DNA of 64,000 nt from Blastomussa wellsi. Lineage: Eukaryota; Cnidaria; Anthozoa; Scleractinia; Plerogyridae. The stretch covers positions 8,087,548 to 8,151,547 of the forward strand of contig OX393573.1 in NCBI GenBank assembly GCA_947652115.1, written 5' to 3'. Positions 10,533 through 21,578 of this stretch are shown piece after piece; within the stretch, counting starts at the first letter, position 1, and every line of letters starts with the position of its first letter. The position numbers were made by a program, and so were the translations under genes. The notes below the pieces were generated by a model, which worked only from the letters and a program-made list of their open reading frames with translations, was not told where the DNA came from and did not search any database.

Positions 10533-13500
10533 AAAGCAAAACATTTTTAATTGAAGTTTCTCTCTGCTCATATCTGGCAAGCAAATAAGCAAAGTCAATG
10601 TTTTTGTGTTGCTGTCACTTGACCCTTACCAAAGTTCGGTTGTTAAATGTGCGAAGAACTTTTAGCTCTGACCAAAAGGTCTTTAAAAGGCTTGTCCTTC
10701 ATGTGAGCGACAATTGGAGAATATATTTGATCGAGTCTGTTATTCTCAGTGGACCGGGGGGGGGGGGGGGGCAGACCTGCATGAGTACTCTCCTAAAGGC
10801 TAATGATGGCAAATGGAGGAACCTTTTTTCGAGCAAAATTGTTTCCCTGTTTACCCAAGAACACAAAAGATGTTTCTGTTTTTTGTTTCAGAAACATGTA
10901 GTGTTTGCAAAAAATGTTTCCCAGTTTGCTCGAAAGGAGCAACAATGTGTCTGCAACAATGCATCCTCATTTGCCATGGCCTTAAGTGTTGTACATGTTC
11001 AGTTGTAGATAACACTCTGCACTATCTGAGATTGTCTCACTAGTTTACATAAGAATTCTCTTCTTATTTTGGATTTGTTGTAGAGCACCTTACAGACTGT
11101 CAAAGTGGATGTACAGCCACTTGTGTGGTATACATTTAAAGTTGCGGCTGTCAACCAATATGCAGCAAGTCTGTTTAGCAATCCAAGCAATATGAAATTT
11201 GCCAATATCAGAAGCCTTGGTCCACCAAGAGAATTCCGTGTGCTGTCCATGCAAACAGTCAAGGGATTTGCTGAAGTGGATGTCTCATGGAGCAAGCCTG
11301 GTAACATTATTGGTATGTCTGGACAGCTTGTGGGAATATTTGGGATTTGGCTGCTTTGCAGTTGACAAATTTTCAAGCACACCACTTTTTTGGCATACCA
11401 GTAAATGTATAACTTCAAAATCTTGTGGGTTTACGTCAGCCAACTTTTAATCAATCATATTTTTCCTGTTTTCACCAGCAAAGCTATTTAGAGTGAAAAA
11501 TCTACTTTGGAAACAGGACAAAAATCAAACGTTTCTCTAAGGATTTCTGACAGTTGTACTGGAAATTTGTTAGAAATTATAGTTCTGAGGGCACTAGATA
11601 TATATATATATAAGCAACTCATTCAATCCCTTCGTCTACTTCACAGGTCAGCCTATCCATAGATACAGGTTATCATGGAGCATGAGACCAGACATCCATT
11701 TAGACCAATTTGAATCTTTTGAAGTGACGGACAAGCGCATCAATGGCAACATCCACCATTACTCCATCAAAGAACTTCAGCCAAATAAAACATATAAGCT
11801 TGAACTTAGAGCAGTTATACTCCACCATGAAAAGAGGCTAAGAAGCCCACGTGTTCCATTAACAATTCGGACACCAGCCTTAGCACAAGGTACTGAGGAT
11901 TAAACATTGAATTCAAATGTTGATCATGGATACCTTTGTAGTACAAGACTGAATTGAGTGAAAACTTAATTTTACAAAACATATTACTGAGAAAGCCACA
12001 TCAATACTTGTGAAGCTAATGCAATTACAGAAAGAAACACAGTTTGATATAGTTTCAAAACAACTGTATATAATCAACGTTTCAGATAGTTCAAAGTTTT
12101 ATGATCGACTGACAACTGTCAAAACAAGGTATCTGCTGATCAGTATCACATGACCATATTGCGGGCTCAGGTTAGAAGTCATAAGCAGAGTAATAACCAT
12201 AGCATGACAGAATCAGAGTCGGAAGAATCAGCACATTTTCATTTTTTTCTGATTCCACTTTATGACTCCAATGCATAGGATCTAATGAAAACTAGATTGA
12301 CTGAGTCTTAAGCAGAAGCAGGACTAACCAATCACAATGCTAATTCTCAGGTAGTTTAATTGCTTTTTCCTCCTGCTTCTGCTTGCAACTAATGCAAGTC
12401 ATAAGTGGAATCGGAACTCTACTTGCGACCCCAACGGTTTGATTTTCACTAGATCCCTTGTGCTTAAAACTCTGCTTACAACTCTGATTCTGACTCAGTT
12501 GCTATTGAAAACCAGCCTTAAATTGCCTATGAAGTAAAAATAACTCAACCTTACTTGAAAGCCCTTTCAAAATGATGAAGAATGGTGTTTTCCTTTTTTG
12601 TGTGGTCTTCTTTAATTTTGTTCCAGAGATATTTACATTAATTTTTTGCATTCTGCACGTTAGATAACTGATGACGTCATAAGTGGTTATAGTATGGGGT
12701 CAGAATATCTCTGCAAATAAAATTATGAGGCAATGCAGTTGAAACTTGGGAGCATTATTGTACCCTAATAATACACCCCATGGTGCCTATTTTGATGTTG
12801 TAATCATTTTATACCAACTTTCTTGGGACAATTACTTCTGACAAATACCTCCCTTCACTACTTTAAATGAAATATTTTATCAGTAAAATCAATATTTTTG
12901 ATAAATCGATACAGACATGCAATTGCAAATAATCAACAACAATTGATTACTCACAACAAATGTTTTTATAGATTTTATCTGTTATTGACATTTTGTAGCT
13001 GGATTGCTATTGATTTAATCAGTAAATTATTATTGTTATTGATTGTCAATCTTATCGATTGCCCACGTCGGGGAATTGCAGACTTCTGGAATCGGTTTTG
13101 GCAAGAGTCTGGATTCTTGGTGCTGCCCAAATGAATGTAAGCTCTGGGGACGAGAGTATGTTAGTAATTTTCCTGTTCCTTTTCCTTTGTAGACAATAGC
13201 AAGGGAAAGAAAACAAAGAAAACTGAAATGACAGAAAATTCAATAATTTCGAAGGAGGATTCAACGGTTGAAAGTGTAATGTTATCCAAACCAACAATTA
13301 AAGGTAAGTGCTAGCTTACCTGTTCAGTTATATGTCAGAAAAGTTGCTGCTGCAGTTCCTCCTAGACAGCCAACTGTGGCATTGGAAAATTTAACCTCAT
13401 GAACCTTAATTTATATAAATTTAAAAATTGAGGCTTAATACATGTAGCAACAACAATAATAGATTGAGCTGGGGAGCTACAATATTGCACAAAAGTAATG

Positions 13501-16500
13501 CAAGTGAAATGTGCAAATTTCATTCTTTGTTCTCTTGATTTTTCAATTGAAAGATTGGGAAAGTTCATGCAAAACTTTGAGGGCAGGTTGCCATCATTTT
13601 GAATCATGGTAATTTACTGGAACAAAGCACAAAATATTTGTTATTTTGCAAACCAATACATTTCAGTAGCATACAACTAAAGTTCTCCACTAAATATATC
13701 ATTATTTTAAAGGGATTTTTTTAACTGATCTGTTTTCTTCTAAAACAAAATTTTTTCCGCCCACCTTCACCAGAAGCCACCAAAAATTTAGCCTCCCACA
13801 CAGGCATCCTTAGTGTGTTGTCACAGGTTCCTTCCACACGGGCATTTGAACCAATCCAAGATTGCTTTCTAGTCTTGGCTAAACTCATATTTATATAAAT
13901 TTGCAGCTGATCATGCAACTGTTCCTTACCCATACAAAGAAGAAGGGTAATTTGCCCTCTGTAGTCCTGCTCACAACCCAGTCGATTGCAAGTAAAAATA
14001 GAAAACCAGACATGACACGCCCTTGCTTTACTCCTGTACAGAGTTGTGCTCCATTTGTTGACTTGTTCCAGGATATTTGTGAGAACAAAGATCTGGCCGA
14101 TGGTACCTCTGTTCTTTCGAAAGCCTGCTTGTTCTTTCCTTAGGATGTTCTCGGCACTGTTCTTAATCCTACTTATCAACACTTTGCCAAAGATCTTGCT
14201 TATGGTTGGTAAAACTGTAGTGCCCCTCCAGTTTGTACATTCTTGCAAGTCACCCTTCTTGGGAAACTTTACTATCAGACCTCTATTCCAGCTGTTTGGT
14301 GCTATACCCTCTTCTTTCACAACTTTGTCAGCTCCTTTGTTCTTTCTTCTAAATCTGTTGTTTGAAGTTCTGCAGCTAATGTTATCATGCCCAGCTGCTT
14401 TTCCACTTCCTGTTGATTTTGTGGCATTGTTTTCTTTGCCTGGTTGAAAACGCTCCAATATCAAATTCTCTGTGGTTTTTCCATTTCATATGGCTGTATA
14501 GGCCTGTCAGGTGGTTCTTTGTTGAGCACTGAATCAAAGTGCTCTTTCCAAATCTTTAGCCTTTTACTCCGTTCACTTGTGAGACTTGGTCTTCTCTTCT
14601 CATCAGTTAAGGTCTTCACTATTTGGCGCAAGTCCCCTGATTTTTCATTTCCTGCCATCTCATAACCAGTGCCTCAGATTGTCTTCACAAGCACTTTTTT
14701 TTGCACTTCACAATCTTTTCTCTTTAACTGCTCCCTTATTCTTTGTTTGACTCTTTCTGAACCTGTACGTTGCAGCTGCAGCTTTAGTTGCCTCCTTTCC
14801 TCAACTTTCTTCAATGTTCCTCCTCGCAGCCAAGGTTTACTGGTTCTCTTGACTTTCCCTAGAACATCTGCAGCTGCTCCAGCATAACTTTTCTTCATTC
14901 TGTTACATTGTTCATTTGGTAAGCATTTTCTTCTACTTCCAAATCTTCCAGGATTTGGAATCTGTTTCTGACCTTGATGTTACCTTCATGTGTCAGCTTT
15001 TATGCATCAAATCCTGTTCAACACTTTTTCCCTTGGGCAGCCCTTTAACTTCAGCTTAAGCCTAGTCTCCACTAGGTACAGTAGTGGTCGCTTCCCACGT
15101 CTGCACCCCCTCTTCACTACAGTGTCCCAGGGTTTTCCTTTTCGGCCGGCGACCGGCGATTTTCGCCGCATGTGAACGGCTCCGTCGCCGGCAACTAAAA
15201 GAATCCTTGCTGTTATATAATCTAAAAGTTATATAATTTATACAAGCTGTCTCCGCCAGCTTCACTTTCATCGACTTCAACTTTATTTGAAAAGGAAAAT
15301 CCTGGTGTCCATGACTGATGATCTATATTCCTTGGCAATCATCGTGTGATCTATCTGATTCTTAGTTCTGCCGTTTGGTGGTGTCCATATATTTAGCTTT
15401 ATGAATTTCCTTTACGAGGGAAAATCGACACAGATCACTAACCCATTCATCTCGTAAAGCTCACACAGCCTTTCACCATTTGTATTCCTGTCTCCTGTAC
15501 CATGTTGTCCAAGTACTTCACTTTTTTAAGCTGTCCCTTTCCCCAATATAACACTATGCAAAGAGTTTTGACCAAGTTTGAATTTGCAGACTTCGCTTGA
15601 GTTCAGATTATTACCAACACAAGTCCGAACTCTTAGATAATTTAAAAAACTTACCGATTTTTTGAAGACTACAAGTTAAGTTCTGTTTGTTGCAGTTCAA
15701 TATACATAGGCCACCTAAGAAGAAAACTATGATCCTGTAGTCTAAATTTAATGTTTGTTGAACGCTAGGTTTCTAGGAATGTTTCTATTTCAATAAACAT
15801 TTTTCCACTGATGTTGATCACCCATGAAACCATGTGATGTTGTTTTTGACCCCAGTCCCCTTGAGAGTAGCATGACTACATTATTTTTTGGAACATCATG
15901 TGCTCGATTTTTTCACTTAGGTTTTTCTTTTTCAGTTCTTGTGAGGCAAGCTTGCATTTTAGACTGTGATCAGTCTCACTTTAAATTAGACCTCCAGTCA
16001 CTGTCTGTGTGGAATAATTAACAACATCAACTCCAATTGCAGAATTTCTGCTAAGAATGACCATAAAAAATTAAAAATGCTGCCAGAAGGAAAAAATCGG
16101 ACTTGAGCCCGCAATCAATAAAGAAAACCAATGCCTGGTCAGCAGTCAACTTCAAAAAAACACGTTACCTCAATGAGTTCTAACCTGAGCCTGCGATCTG
16201 GTCATGTGATACTGGTCAGCAGATACCTTGATTTGACAGCTGTCAATTGACCATAACATGGATATCCTATACCAAAGATGTAAGCTGATAAGGCTGACAA
16301 GGGATTGACAAGGCATGGCTACCCCAATGGCCGCCATTTTGTGCGACATCGTCGTCGTCGTCATAGGGCGCACGCGCCCGCGATCCACAGGGTTGTCAAA
16401 ATAATCTGGCAACCGGCGCATTTCACCTGCTATTCCGAATACTGCGCCGGCTACTCTGAATGTTAGTAGGTCAGTTCTGTGTGGGTTATTGGAGAAATAA

Positions 16501-19500
16501 AATGGAAATTGCCGCCTATTTGTTGGATGGAACCTGCTACTCAAAAACCTACTGACAACCCTGGATCCATACCACTGGCCATGTTGACCATGAAAACTTG
16601 AATGCATGGTTCTCCTATTTCTATGCCTGCACGATTGCCCTTCTCTTTTGGTTATGAAGCTCCGCTTTGCGGCCCTTCTGGCCGCTGGAGCTCCACTATG
16701 ACCAAATTTGAAATTTCCTCGAAAAGCCAGAAGAAGCCAGGAAGTTTGTTAAAATTTGTTTGCATTACTTTTGCACAATACTGTAAGTTAAAGGGCCATA
16801 GTCAGCCACGCCTTTGTTATTGTTTACATGTGAGATCACTAAGAAACTTGCTAAAGGTAATTTAAACACGTCCAGTAACAGCAATATAATAAGATTACGC
16901 TTTACCATACAATTTTTATAATTTTGATGGCATTGAAAATGGCGGAGGCTGGCTAGGGCCCTTTAAACAGCTCCCCATTTCCACTGTTCAGGCTTGATCC
17001 AAATAAGGATAATTCATTTGCGTGTGTTTAGCAACTGCGTTCATTATACTGCTATGCCACACTGCATGGAAGCTCATCAGGGGTTTTGGGGTGGTGGGTG
17101 GAGAGAAGAGCAAATTTCAAAAAAATACCTTCTGAGGAGAATGTGGATATTGTTTTTCTGGAGCAACAAAATATATACCTTTATGGGTGTCCTTCAGAAA
17201 AGAAATCATACCTACATTGTTTTAAAGGAAACTACCACAATGTATATAAGGTTTTGAATTGTAGAATTCGAAAAAAATAATATCTACTGTCTTGTCTGCC
17301 CATTTCTTGAGAAGAAAGGAGCTGATAAATGGAAAACAACACTGTCTTTCCACCAAATTAATTGTAAAGAATGTAAAGAGAAGGCATTCTCGCCCAAAAA
17401 CTAAAGCGAGTTTTCGCCTTTTGAAGATTTGTAAACTTGTCTCACCTTCATTGAGATATCCGTCAACAGAATGTGCTGCAACCCAATCAGATGACGGCAC
17501 CCATGGTTTTCAATTATTTTTGCGGGAATTCTAGGACAATATCTTTGTGCGACAGTTACGTTCTTCTCGTTCACTTTTCTTCAAGGTATATACCGTATTC
17601 AGATACATGTTTATTTGGTTTAGGTTTGACAGTGATGTCTTCGAATTGATTTGCGAGAACTGACTTTGCAATGGGAATTGTGACACCTAACTATTTATTA
17701 ACTTTCATTAAAAAACCTTTTTTCTCGATAAGTCTCACAGGTTTCAAGATTTTAATTTCATTTTTTGGGAAAAAGTCGATTTTATAGCAATCTTCCTTTT
17801 AGTGTTAAAAAATGTTTGACCAAAAGTAGCCCTCTGAAGGTATTGTGTAACCTTTTATATTTATTCATCAGGAGGTATTGATTTTTCAACAAGCATTGTT
17901 ACAACTTATCCATCACAAGGTTTGTACCAAAGTGACCTTTAAGTTATTACGTAGTGATCAGCTTTATCAAATTAGAATTGTTCAAAGTAATTAGTGAACA
18001 GTGGCATACAATCGACTTGAAAACAAAGGACTGCTGACCTTGCTTAAACTCATTGCTAATGATGAGCTTGGGTGCTGGTGCCTAAGAGGTTAGTGGGGGG
18101 CCATATGCAATCCAGTGTAAGGAAAAAGATGGTGGCTGTACATTTTACCACAATACTTTGCGAGCCAAACAAAGCCCACTGGGCATACAGAAAGGTATGG
18201 TTTAATGGCAGTCGTTCCTATTATTAGCAACATTGCTCTTGTCGAGTTTGAACGACTTACAACTTTTATTTGTGTTTTTATATGCTCTTTTAGGGTTTTC
18301 GCGCACAAAGCATTATAGGAAAATGTACCAGTCACCATCTTTTTCCTTATGGTGGATTAGCAGACAGGAGGTGTCCACCCCTAAGGCGGCCACTAACCAG
18401 CACCATCACACTGAATAAATTCAGTGGAGAAACTTACGTGAGGAACTTACCTTACCGCCAGCCACCCAGCAGGGACAGGGCTTGAAATTAAAAAAATATT
18501 CAGGTCGATATTTTATCACAAGTTCAAAAATTTTAGTCGCAAAATGCACATAAGCCATGATTTTGTTATTGCAACAATGCAAGCTTAACTTTTAAGCTTT
18601 AGCTGTAGCTTTAATTACGGGATAGCATAAGTGAGCAAAAGTAGCCAGGGTATGAAATGTTTGAATCTTTGGCAAGGAGAAGTGAGATGAACGAAACTTG
18701 CAAACCTCCACGTCTGCCATGTTTGTTGTTTTTGTGAGTTGTTTTAGGACGGGAGTGCCTATGTGCGCCAGCGATACATATGTACAAAGAAACCGCTGTA
18801 ATGGTGTCTGATCATGCGAATCGCGCACGTAATATCAAGATGAATTGGACTGGATTTTGACCAAAACTTTTCACATTTTCTTTATAAGCAAGACACAAAA
18901 GAATTAAAATTCTTATCTTATCCTTAATTTGGGTGAATCTAGTTGTAAAATTGCGACTTAAGAGGAATTTTTAGTTGCAAAAGGGAAAAATTTGGTCGCA
19001 AATGCGACCGATACGGTCGCAATTTCAAGCCCTGAGGGAGGAAAGAGAGGGAGCGTGAATCTGCAATGATTCACAAGCAAAGCTACAATGCCATGCAACG
19101 CTAGCTACAAACACAAAAGGGGCCCTGCAAATCCCTGAAGTCCACCCCATAGGTCACATACTGCTGTGGGGAACGACCGCTGGCCAACTCGCTCAAGTTT
19201 AACTTTGCCTAAATGATATTTAGCCACATAAAAATGTTTTAGCCTATCAAATACTGGCCATTGTAGTTCAATGTGGTTATAGCAAAAATGAAATCGGAGT
19301 CCCCAACAGGATTTGAACCTTCTAGATACCAGTTTGATGCTCTAACCAAGTCAGCGGGGCTTTACAAAACCCCTGTCCAGTCATCCAGGGCAAGTAGATT
19401 TTCCTGTCAGGCAAGTAACTTTCAATGCTCACTTGCCCGACGAGCAAGAGCCCAGACAAGTTGTCAACAAACTTGATTCAAAAAAATGATTTTGAAACAA

Positions 19501-21578
19501 AGTGGTAAAGCTGAGGTACATTTGGTCATAAGTAATCAACAGTTTTATTTGACTGTTTGAAGCTTTATGAAAGCTAGAAGAAACAGCTAGTTCAAGGGTG
19601 TGCTTTAAGAATGTTTTGGGGAGCCCTTCAGGCTCACAACAATGCCAGCTAGGGTGCCCAGCCCTCCAGGTTGGTCGCCCAAAATAATTAATTTTATATT
19701 AATTAATTATTTGATTAATTAAATTATCTAATAACATTAGTTAATTAATTATTGATAACTAATTGACCCTCAAATAATGAAAGTTTGCATAGTTAGAAGG
19801 CATTTATCCCATTTACAGATGCCAAAGATAAAAGGACTACATGAAATTTTTGTAATACTGCTTTCAGAAGTCCATAAAGACAAAATTCACACAATTTTTT
19901 AAAGTAGTTTATATATATAGAAAAATGCAGTACGTTTTCCCTTTATCCTTCTGATAATTTAGGTAATAATTTCCTTCAATTAGGGACTTTCCATGTGCAC
20001 TGTAGATTTATGAAATTAGGGGATTTACTGAGATATTCTGAAAGTACATGATGAAGAATGCCCACTTGCCAAAAATCAGCATCTTATTTCAGTTTGGGGG
20101 TGAGATGTTGACCCTTTCATGGAGTCGCTGAAGCATGAAAGGGCCAATATCTCACCCCCAAGTTGAAATAAGATGCTGATTTTTGGCAAGTGGGCTTTCT
20201 TCATCATGTACCTTCCGAAGATCTTAACGAATCATAATTTCAAAAATTTGAATATAATTATTAAGTCACTTGTATACAAATAACAAGAACTGAGAAGATT
20301 TTTTGTTCACACTACACGAAGTACATGAGGAAACTGGTGTCCGTATCTCTTCAGACCCGTGTTTAACGGACACAACGAGCATGATTGAAGACTTGTTGAT
20401 GTTTTGGATTAATCACAAATGGATTTATTCTGATTAAGCCATTTTGCCTTGCAAACTTGAATACAACACAAGAAATCAAGGAAGGAAAGACAAATTATTG
20501 TGAGGCTGTTTTCATCTCTAAATTAAATCTCAAAAGGTCTCAGAGTTAAATGCCAAGCACAAGGTCACCCAACTGGGTGACTCTGTATCTTTTTCTTGTC
20601 GCCCGAACATGGAAGCTGGTCGCCTCAGAGGACCAGGCGCCGCTAGGGCGCAGCCTGTGCTTAATTTTCGGTTCACAAGGCTGGAAAAACTCCTTTACTG
20701 ATTTAACTTTAAATAACAATTCCCCTGGCCTTGTCGCCCAACAAATTATGCATTCCCAACAAAGCTTTATTCCATGCATGCCACTGGATTGTGTCCCTAG
20801 TACGATTATACTGGATATTTTAGGGAAAACCCTGTGACTGTTAAGGTAAAAGTACATGCGGGTAGAACAGATAAAGTCAAAATAAAGGCCTGACTAAGTG
20901 ATGAAGTGCCCGGGCAAGCAAAATTTGAGTTTCAAATAAATGCCAGATCTGCCACTTAAAATGCCTCTTGTGTTTGATAGAGGTCCTGGCATTTATTAGA
21001 GGTCCGGTATTTATTTTCATTTGCCATTAAACAACCCGGTGGTTTCCTGAAGGTCTTCTTGTCCTACGTATCTTATTGGTCTAATTTGTAATTTTTTTCT
21101 CTTATGTGCGGCAAATAAATAATAAAATAATAATTAAAATAAATAATAAAACCTTCTGTAATCATTTAGTTTCATCATGCTCTAACAGTTCAATTTACCC
21201 ACACATGCAACAAACTACCAAGTGGGTAGTATAATTTTTGGCTTTGTTTTGATGAACTTTTCTGTTAAATTGTGCCTTAAATTCATTGAAAGTTTATGTA
21301 AAATCAATAAAAAGCAAGGCTTTCAAAAATACTGCCAAAACTATCCTTTATTGATAAATGCTGGGCCCCGAATAAATGCCAGATTGAAATAAATGCTCGG
21401 TCCACTAAGGAAAGAAATAAATCTCACCTCCTATTCAATTCTTTGATTTTCTCTTTTAGCAACATCTCCTCAAAGTCTGAAAGAACAAACGAATGCTGCT
21501 GTTGCTGGTTCAATTAATGTACATGGGTTACAGATAGTTACATTAATAGCTTTAGCCATCACAATAATGATATTATAG
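5185..21578 (+). CDS. ANOS1: Anosmin-1-like extracellular FN3 protein, C-terminal part
   Basis: Exons 8230-8414, 11084-11312, 11647-11889, 13193-13303 and 21460-21578, plus a tentative first exon 5185-5232, all have AG/GT borders and join in consistent phase. The product has two fibronectin type III domains. The first contains LTVSWNGTW and VWYTFKVAAVNQYA; the second contains IHRYRLSWSMRPD and LQPNKTYKLELRAV. These blocks resemble the first FN3 domains of vertebrate anosmin-1, a matrix glycoprotein that binds heparan sulfate and FGF receptor and guides neurons. A Lys/Ser/Thr-rich linker and a hydrophobic C-terminal tail of about 18 residues follow. Vertebrate anosmin-1 has four FN3 domains and is secreted; this one has two and may be anchored. 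The signal peptide and most of the Cys-rich/WAP part must lie left of the window. AATAAA at 21683 may be the polyadenylation signal. The gene is convergent with METAP1. Confidence 0.8.
5233..5948. other. Intron sequence, nothing recognised
   Basis: AT-rich intronic sequence with a C-rich tract near 5800. No gene-like frame or inverted repeat found. Confidence 0.4.
5949..7098. mobile_element. Non-autonomous long-TIR DNA transposon, Mutator-like size of target duplication
   Basis: Inverted arms of about 220-280 bp begin with CGTAGTCACTAAAACATGG and enclose about 650 bp with no convincing gene. The outer arms consist of runs of the unit ACCACCTACA/ACC with AAAAAATC interruptions; the inner arms (about 6160-6230 and 6880-6970) are ordinary unique sequence. 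The element is flanked by identical 10-bp repeats TTGTACAATC at 5939-5948 and 7099-7108. A 9-11 bp duplication with long TIRs is typical of Mutator-like elements. It lies inside an intron of the anosmin-like gene. Confidence 0.8.
7430..7454. repeat. CCAG tetranucleotide microsatellite
   Basis: About six copies of CCAG in a row, directly before a TCCAAGATGGCGGCTG stretch. Confidence 0.85.
8230..8414 (+). CDS. ANOS1: ANOS1-like exon, first half of FN3 domain 1
   Basis: Starts in phase 1 and ends in phase 0 at ACAG|GTACCA. Encodes the N-terminal half of an FN3 domain with GTLTVSWNGTWPSN and LMARWNKKGIF, placed as in anosmin-1, where this domain directly follows the WAP region. Confidence 0.75.
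8551..8784. mobile_element. MITE with about 60-bp terminal inverted repeats
   Basis: Left arm 8551-8612 (starting GTTCCATTTTACAGTG) and right arm ending in AATGGAAC at 8784 are imperfect reverse complements. They share the block ACACTTGACATTTATTTT and enclose about 100 bp. The element is in an ANOS1-like intron and has no coding capacity. Confidence 0.7.
8785..10425. other. Intron sequence, no gene seen
   Basis: AT-rich intron. The motif GATTCTTGGTGC/GCACCAAGAATC with nearby CCTCTGG occurs around 9170-9240, 9360-9410 and again at 13080-13150, pointing to fragments of one dispersed repeat. Nothing else supported. Confidence 0.35.
10426..10524. repeat. Near-perfect 99-bp palindrome
   Basis: The left arm starts GATAAAATATGAGCGGGAG and the right arm is its reverse complement almost base for base, with a loop of only a few bases around GCCTATCGGC. 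Probably a small foldback element. Confidence 0.8.
10525..11083. other. Intron sequence with a poly-G run
   Basis: Apart from a run of 16 G at 10756-10771 and several AACATGTAGTG/ACAAAATGTTT-type motifs, no feature was recognised before the exon at 11084. Confidence 0.35.
11084..11312 (+). CDS. ANOS1: ANOS1-like exon, FN3 domain 1 end and domain 2 start
   Basis: Acceptor TTGTTGTAG, donor GGTATG, phase 0 to 1. Finishes FN3 domain 1 with the typical G-strand segment WYTFKVAAVNQYAASLF. Domain 2 then begins with GPPREFRVL and VDVSWSKPGN. Confidence 0.85.
11647..11889 (+). CDS. ANOS1: ANOS1-like exon, rest of FN3 domain 2
   Basis: Phase 1 at both ends, 243 nt. Encodes PIHRYRLSWSM, SIKELQPNKTYKLELRAV and RLRSPRVPLTIRTPA. 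This block gives the strongest match in the gene to anosmin-1. Confidence 0.88.
12104..12182 (+). repeat. Dispersed repeat, copy inverted at 16176-16252
   Basis: A block containing ACAACTGTCAAAACAAGG, GTATCTGCTGATCAG and GGGCTCAGGTTAGAA recurs in reverse complement at 16176-16252, where CCTGAGCCTGCGAT and CAGCAGATACCTTG are seen. The repeat type is unknown. Confidence 0.6.
12197..12525. mobile_element. Probable MITE with AGAATCAGAGTC-type ends
   Basis: Left CAGAATCAGAGTCGG and right CTCTGATTCTGACTCAG are inverted. GAAGCAGGAC / CTGCTTCTGCTT motifs are also inverted inside. The right edge GAAAACCAGCC matches the end of the element at 32811-32932. Boundaries are approximate. Confidence 0.5.
12526..12830 (+). 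repeat. Copy of dispersed repeat family A
   Basis: Shares with 23580-23930, 24030-24352 (inverted) and 25020-25290 an ordered set of blocks: GAAAGCCCTTTCAAAA, GTTTTCCTTTTTT, TTCCAGAGATATT, GATGACGTCATAAG and AATGCAGTTGAAACTTGG. Copies are well diverged, so the family is old. Confidence 0.6.
13193..13303 (+). CDS. ANOS1: ANOS1-like exon, charged linker
   Basis: 111 nt, phase 1 at both ends, borders TTTGTAG and GGTAAGTG. Encodes a Lys-rich then Ser/Thr-rich low-complexity segment (DNSKGKKTKKTEMTEN and onward), probably a flexible stalk between FN3 domain 2 and the C-terminus. Confidence 0.7.
13304..13720. other. Intron sequence, nothing recognised
   Basis: Start of the last, 8.2 kb intron of the anosmin-like gene. 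No repeat or coding frame could be supported. Confidence 0.35.
13721..15540 (-). pseudogene. Decayed non-LTR retrotransposon, possibly RTE-like, 5'-truncated
   Basis: Read on the minus strand from about 15540, fragments of an apurinic endonuclease appear (GERLCELYEMNGLVI, then IHKLNIWTPPNGRTKNQIDH). A linker follows (TSKPWLRGGTLKKVEERRQ), then RT N-terminal blocks (NSWNRGLIVKFPKKGDLQEC, NWRG, RKEQAGFRKNRGTIGQIF, LTNILEQVNKW). Several frameshifts and stops separate the pieces. About 15100-15300 contains unrelated GC-rich sequence (CGGCCGGCGACCGGCGA) that looks inserted. The catalytic RT part after LEQVNKW is degraded. The element lies antisense within the last anosmin-like intron. The clade is a best guess from the PKKGDL...EQAGFR pattern. 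Confidence 0.7.
15541..18108. other. Intron sequence with repeat fragments
   Basis: No coding frame is supportable. It holds the inverted copy of the 12104-12182 repeat (16176-16252), a TCGTCGTCGTCGTC-like run near 16350 and two ATGGCGG/GCCGCCATTTT motifs. The remainder is unclassified AT-rich sequence. Confidence 0.35.
18109..18359. mobile_element. MITE family B, copy 1 (251 bp)
   Basis: The ends AATCCAGTGTAAGGAAAAAG and CTTTTTCCTTATGGTGGATT are inverted repeats that continue inward for about 60 bp (GGTACATTTT...CATTATAGG). The same element occurs at 22621-22870 with nearly the same length. Confidence 0.75.
18360..20030. other. Intron sequence with a SINE-like relic
   Basis: No gene. A tRNA-like piece lies near 19296 (separate entry), and TTAATTAATTA-rich sequence lies at 19690-19760. 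Confidence 0.35.
19296..19366 (-). ncRNA. tRNA-derived SINE head, degenerate
   Basis: On the minus strand it reads CTGACTTGGTTAGAGC (A-box-like) and GGTTCAAATCC (perfect B-box core) at tRNA spacing, followed by TGTTGGGGACTCCGAT. The anticodon arm does not fold properly, so it is a SINE or tRNA relic and not a working tRNA. Confidence 0.5.
20031..20224. repeat. 194-bp near-perfect palindrome
   Basis: Arms of about 88 bp (left includes GAATGCCCACTTGCCAAAAA, right its reverse complement) with a short loop at about 20123-20136 (GGAGTCGCTGAAG). Probably a foldback element inserted in the last anosmin-like intron. Confidence 0.8.
20225..21459. other. Intron sequence; AATAAATGCC-rich repeat
   Basis: Between 20920 and 21410 the motif AATAAATGCCAGA and variants recur, bracketing about 400 bp. 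This may be the edges of a decayed element. No coding frame is supported. Confidence 0.35.
21460..21578 (+). CDS. ANOS1: ANOS1-like terminal exon with hydrophobic tail
   Basis: Acceptor CTCTTTTAG; the codon split is completed by the G ending the previous exon. Encodes a small-residue stretch (NAAVAGSINVHG), then LQIVTLIALAITIMIL and a TAG stop. Small residues, a short spacer and a hydrophobic end with no cytoplasmic tail are what a GPI-anchor signal looks like; a short C-terminal membrane segment is the alternative. Confidence 0.75.

Noticed and set aside
14046..14447. Plus-strand open frame of 133 codons, Leu/Phe-rich
   Set aside because: It is the antisense shadow of the minus-strand LINE reverse transcriptase remnant.
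16602..17534. Several 80-90 codon open frames on both strands
   Set aside because: No family resemblance and no splice logic; they lie in the last ANOS1-like intron.
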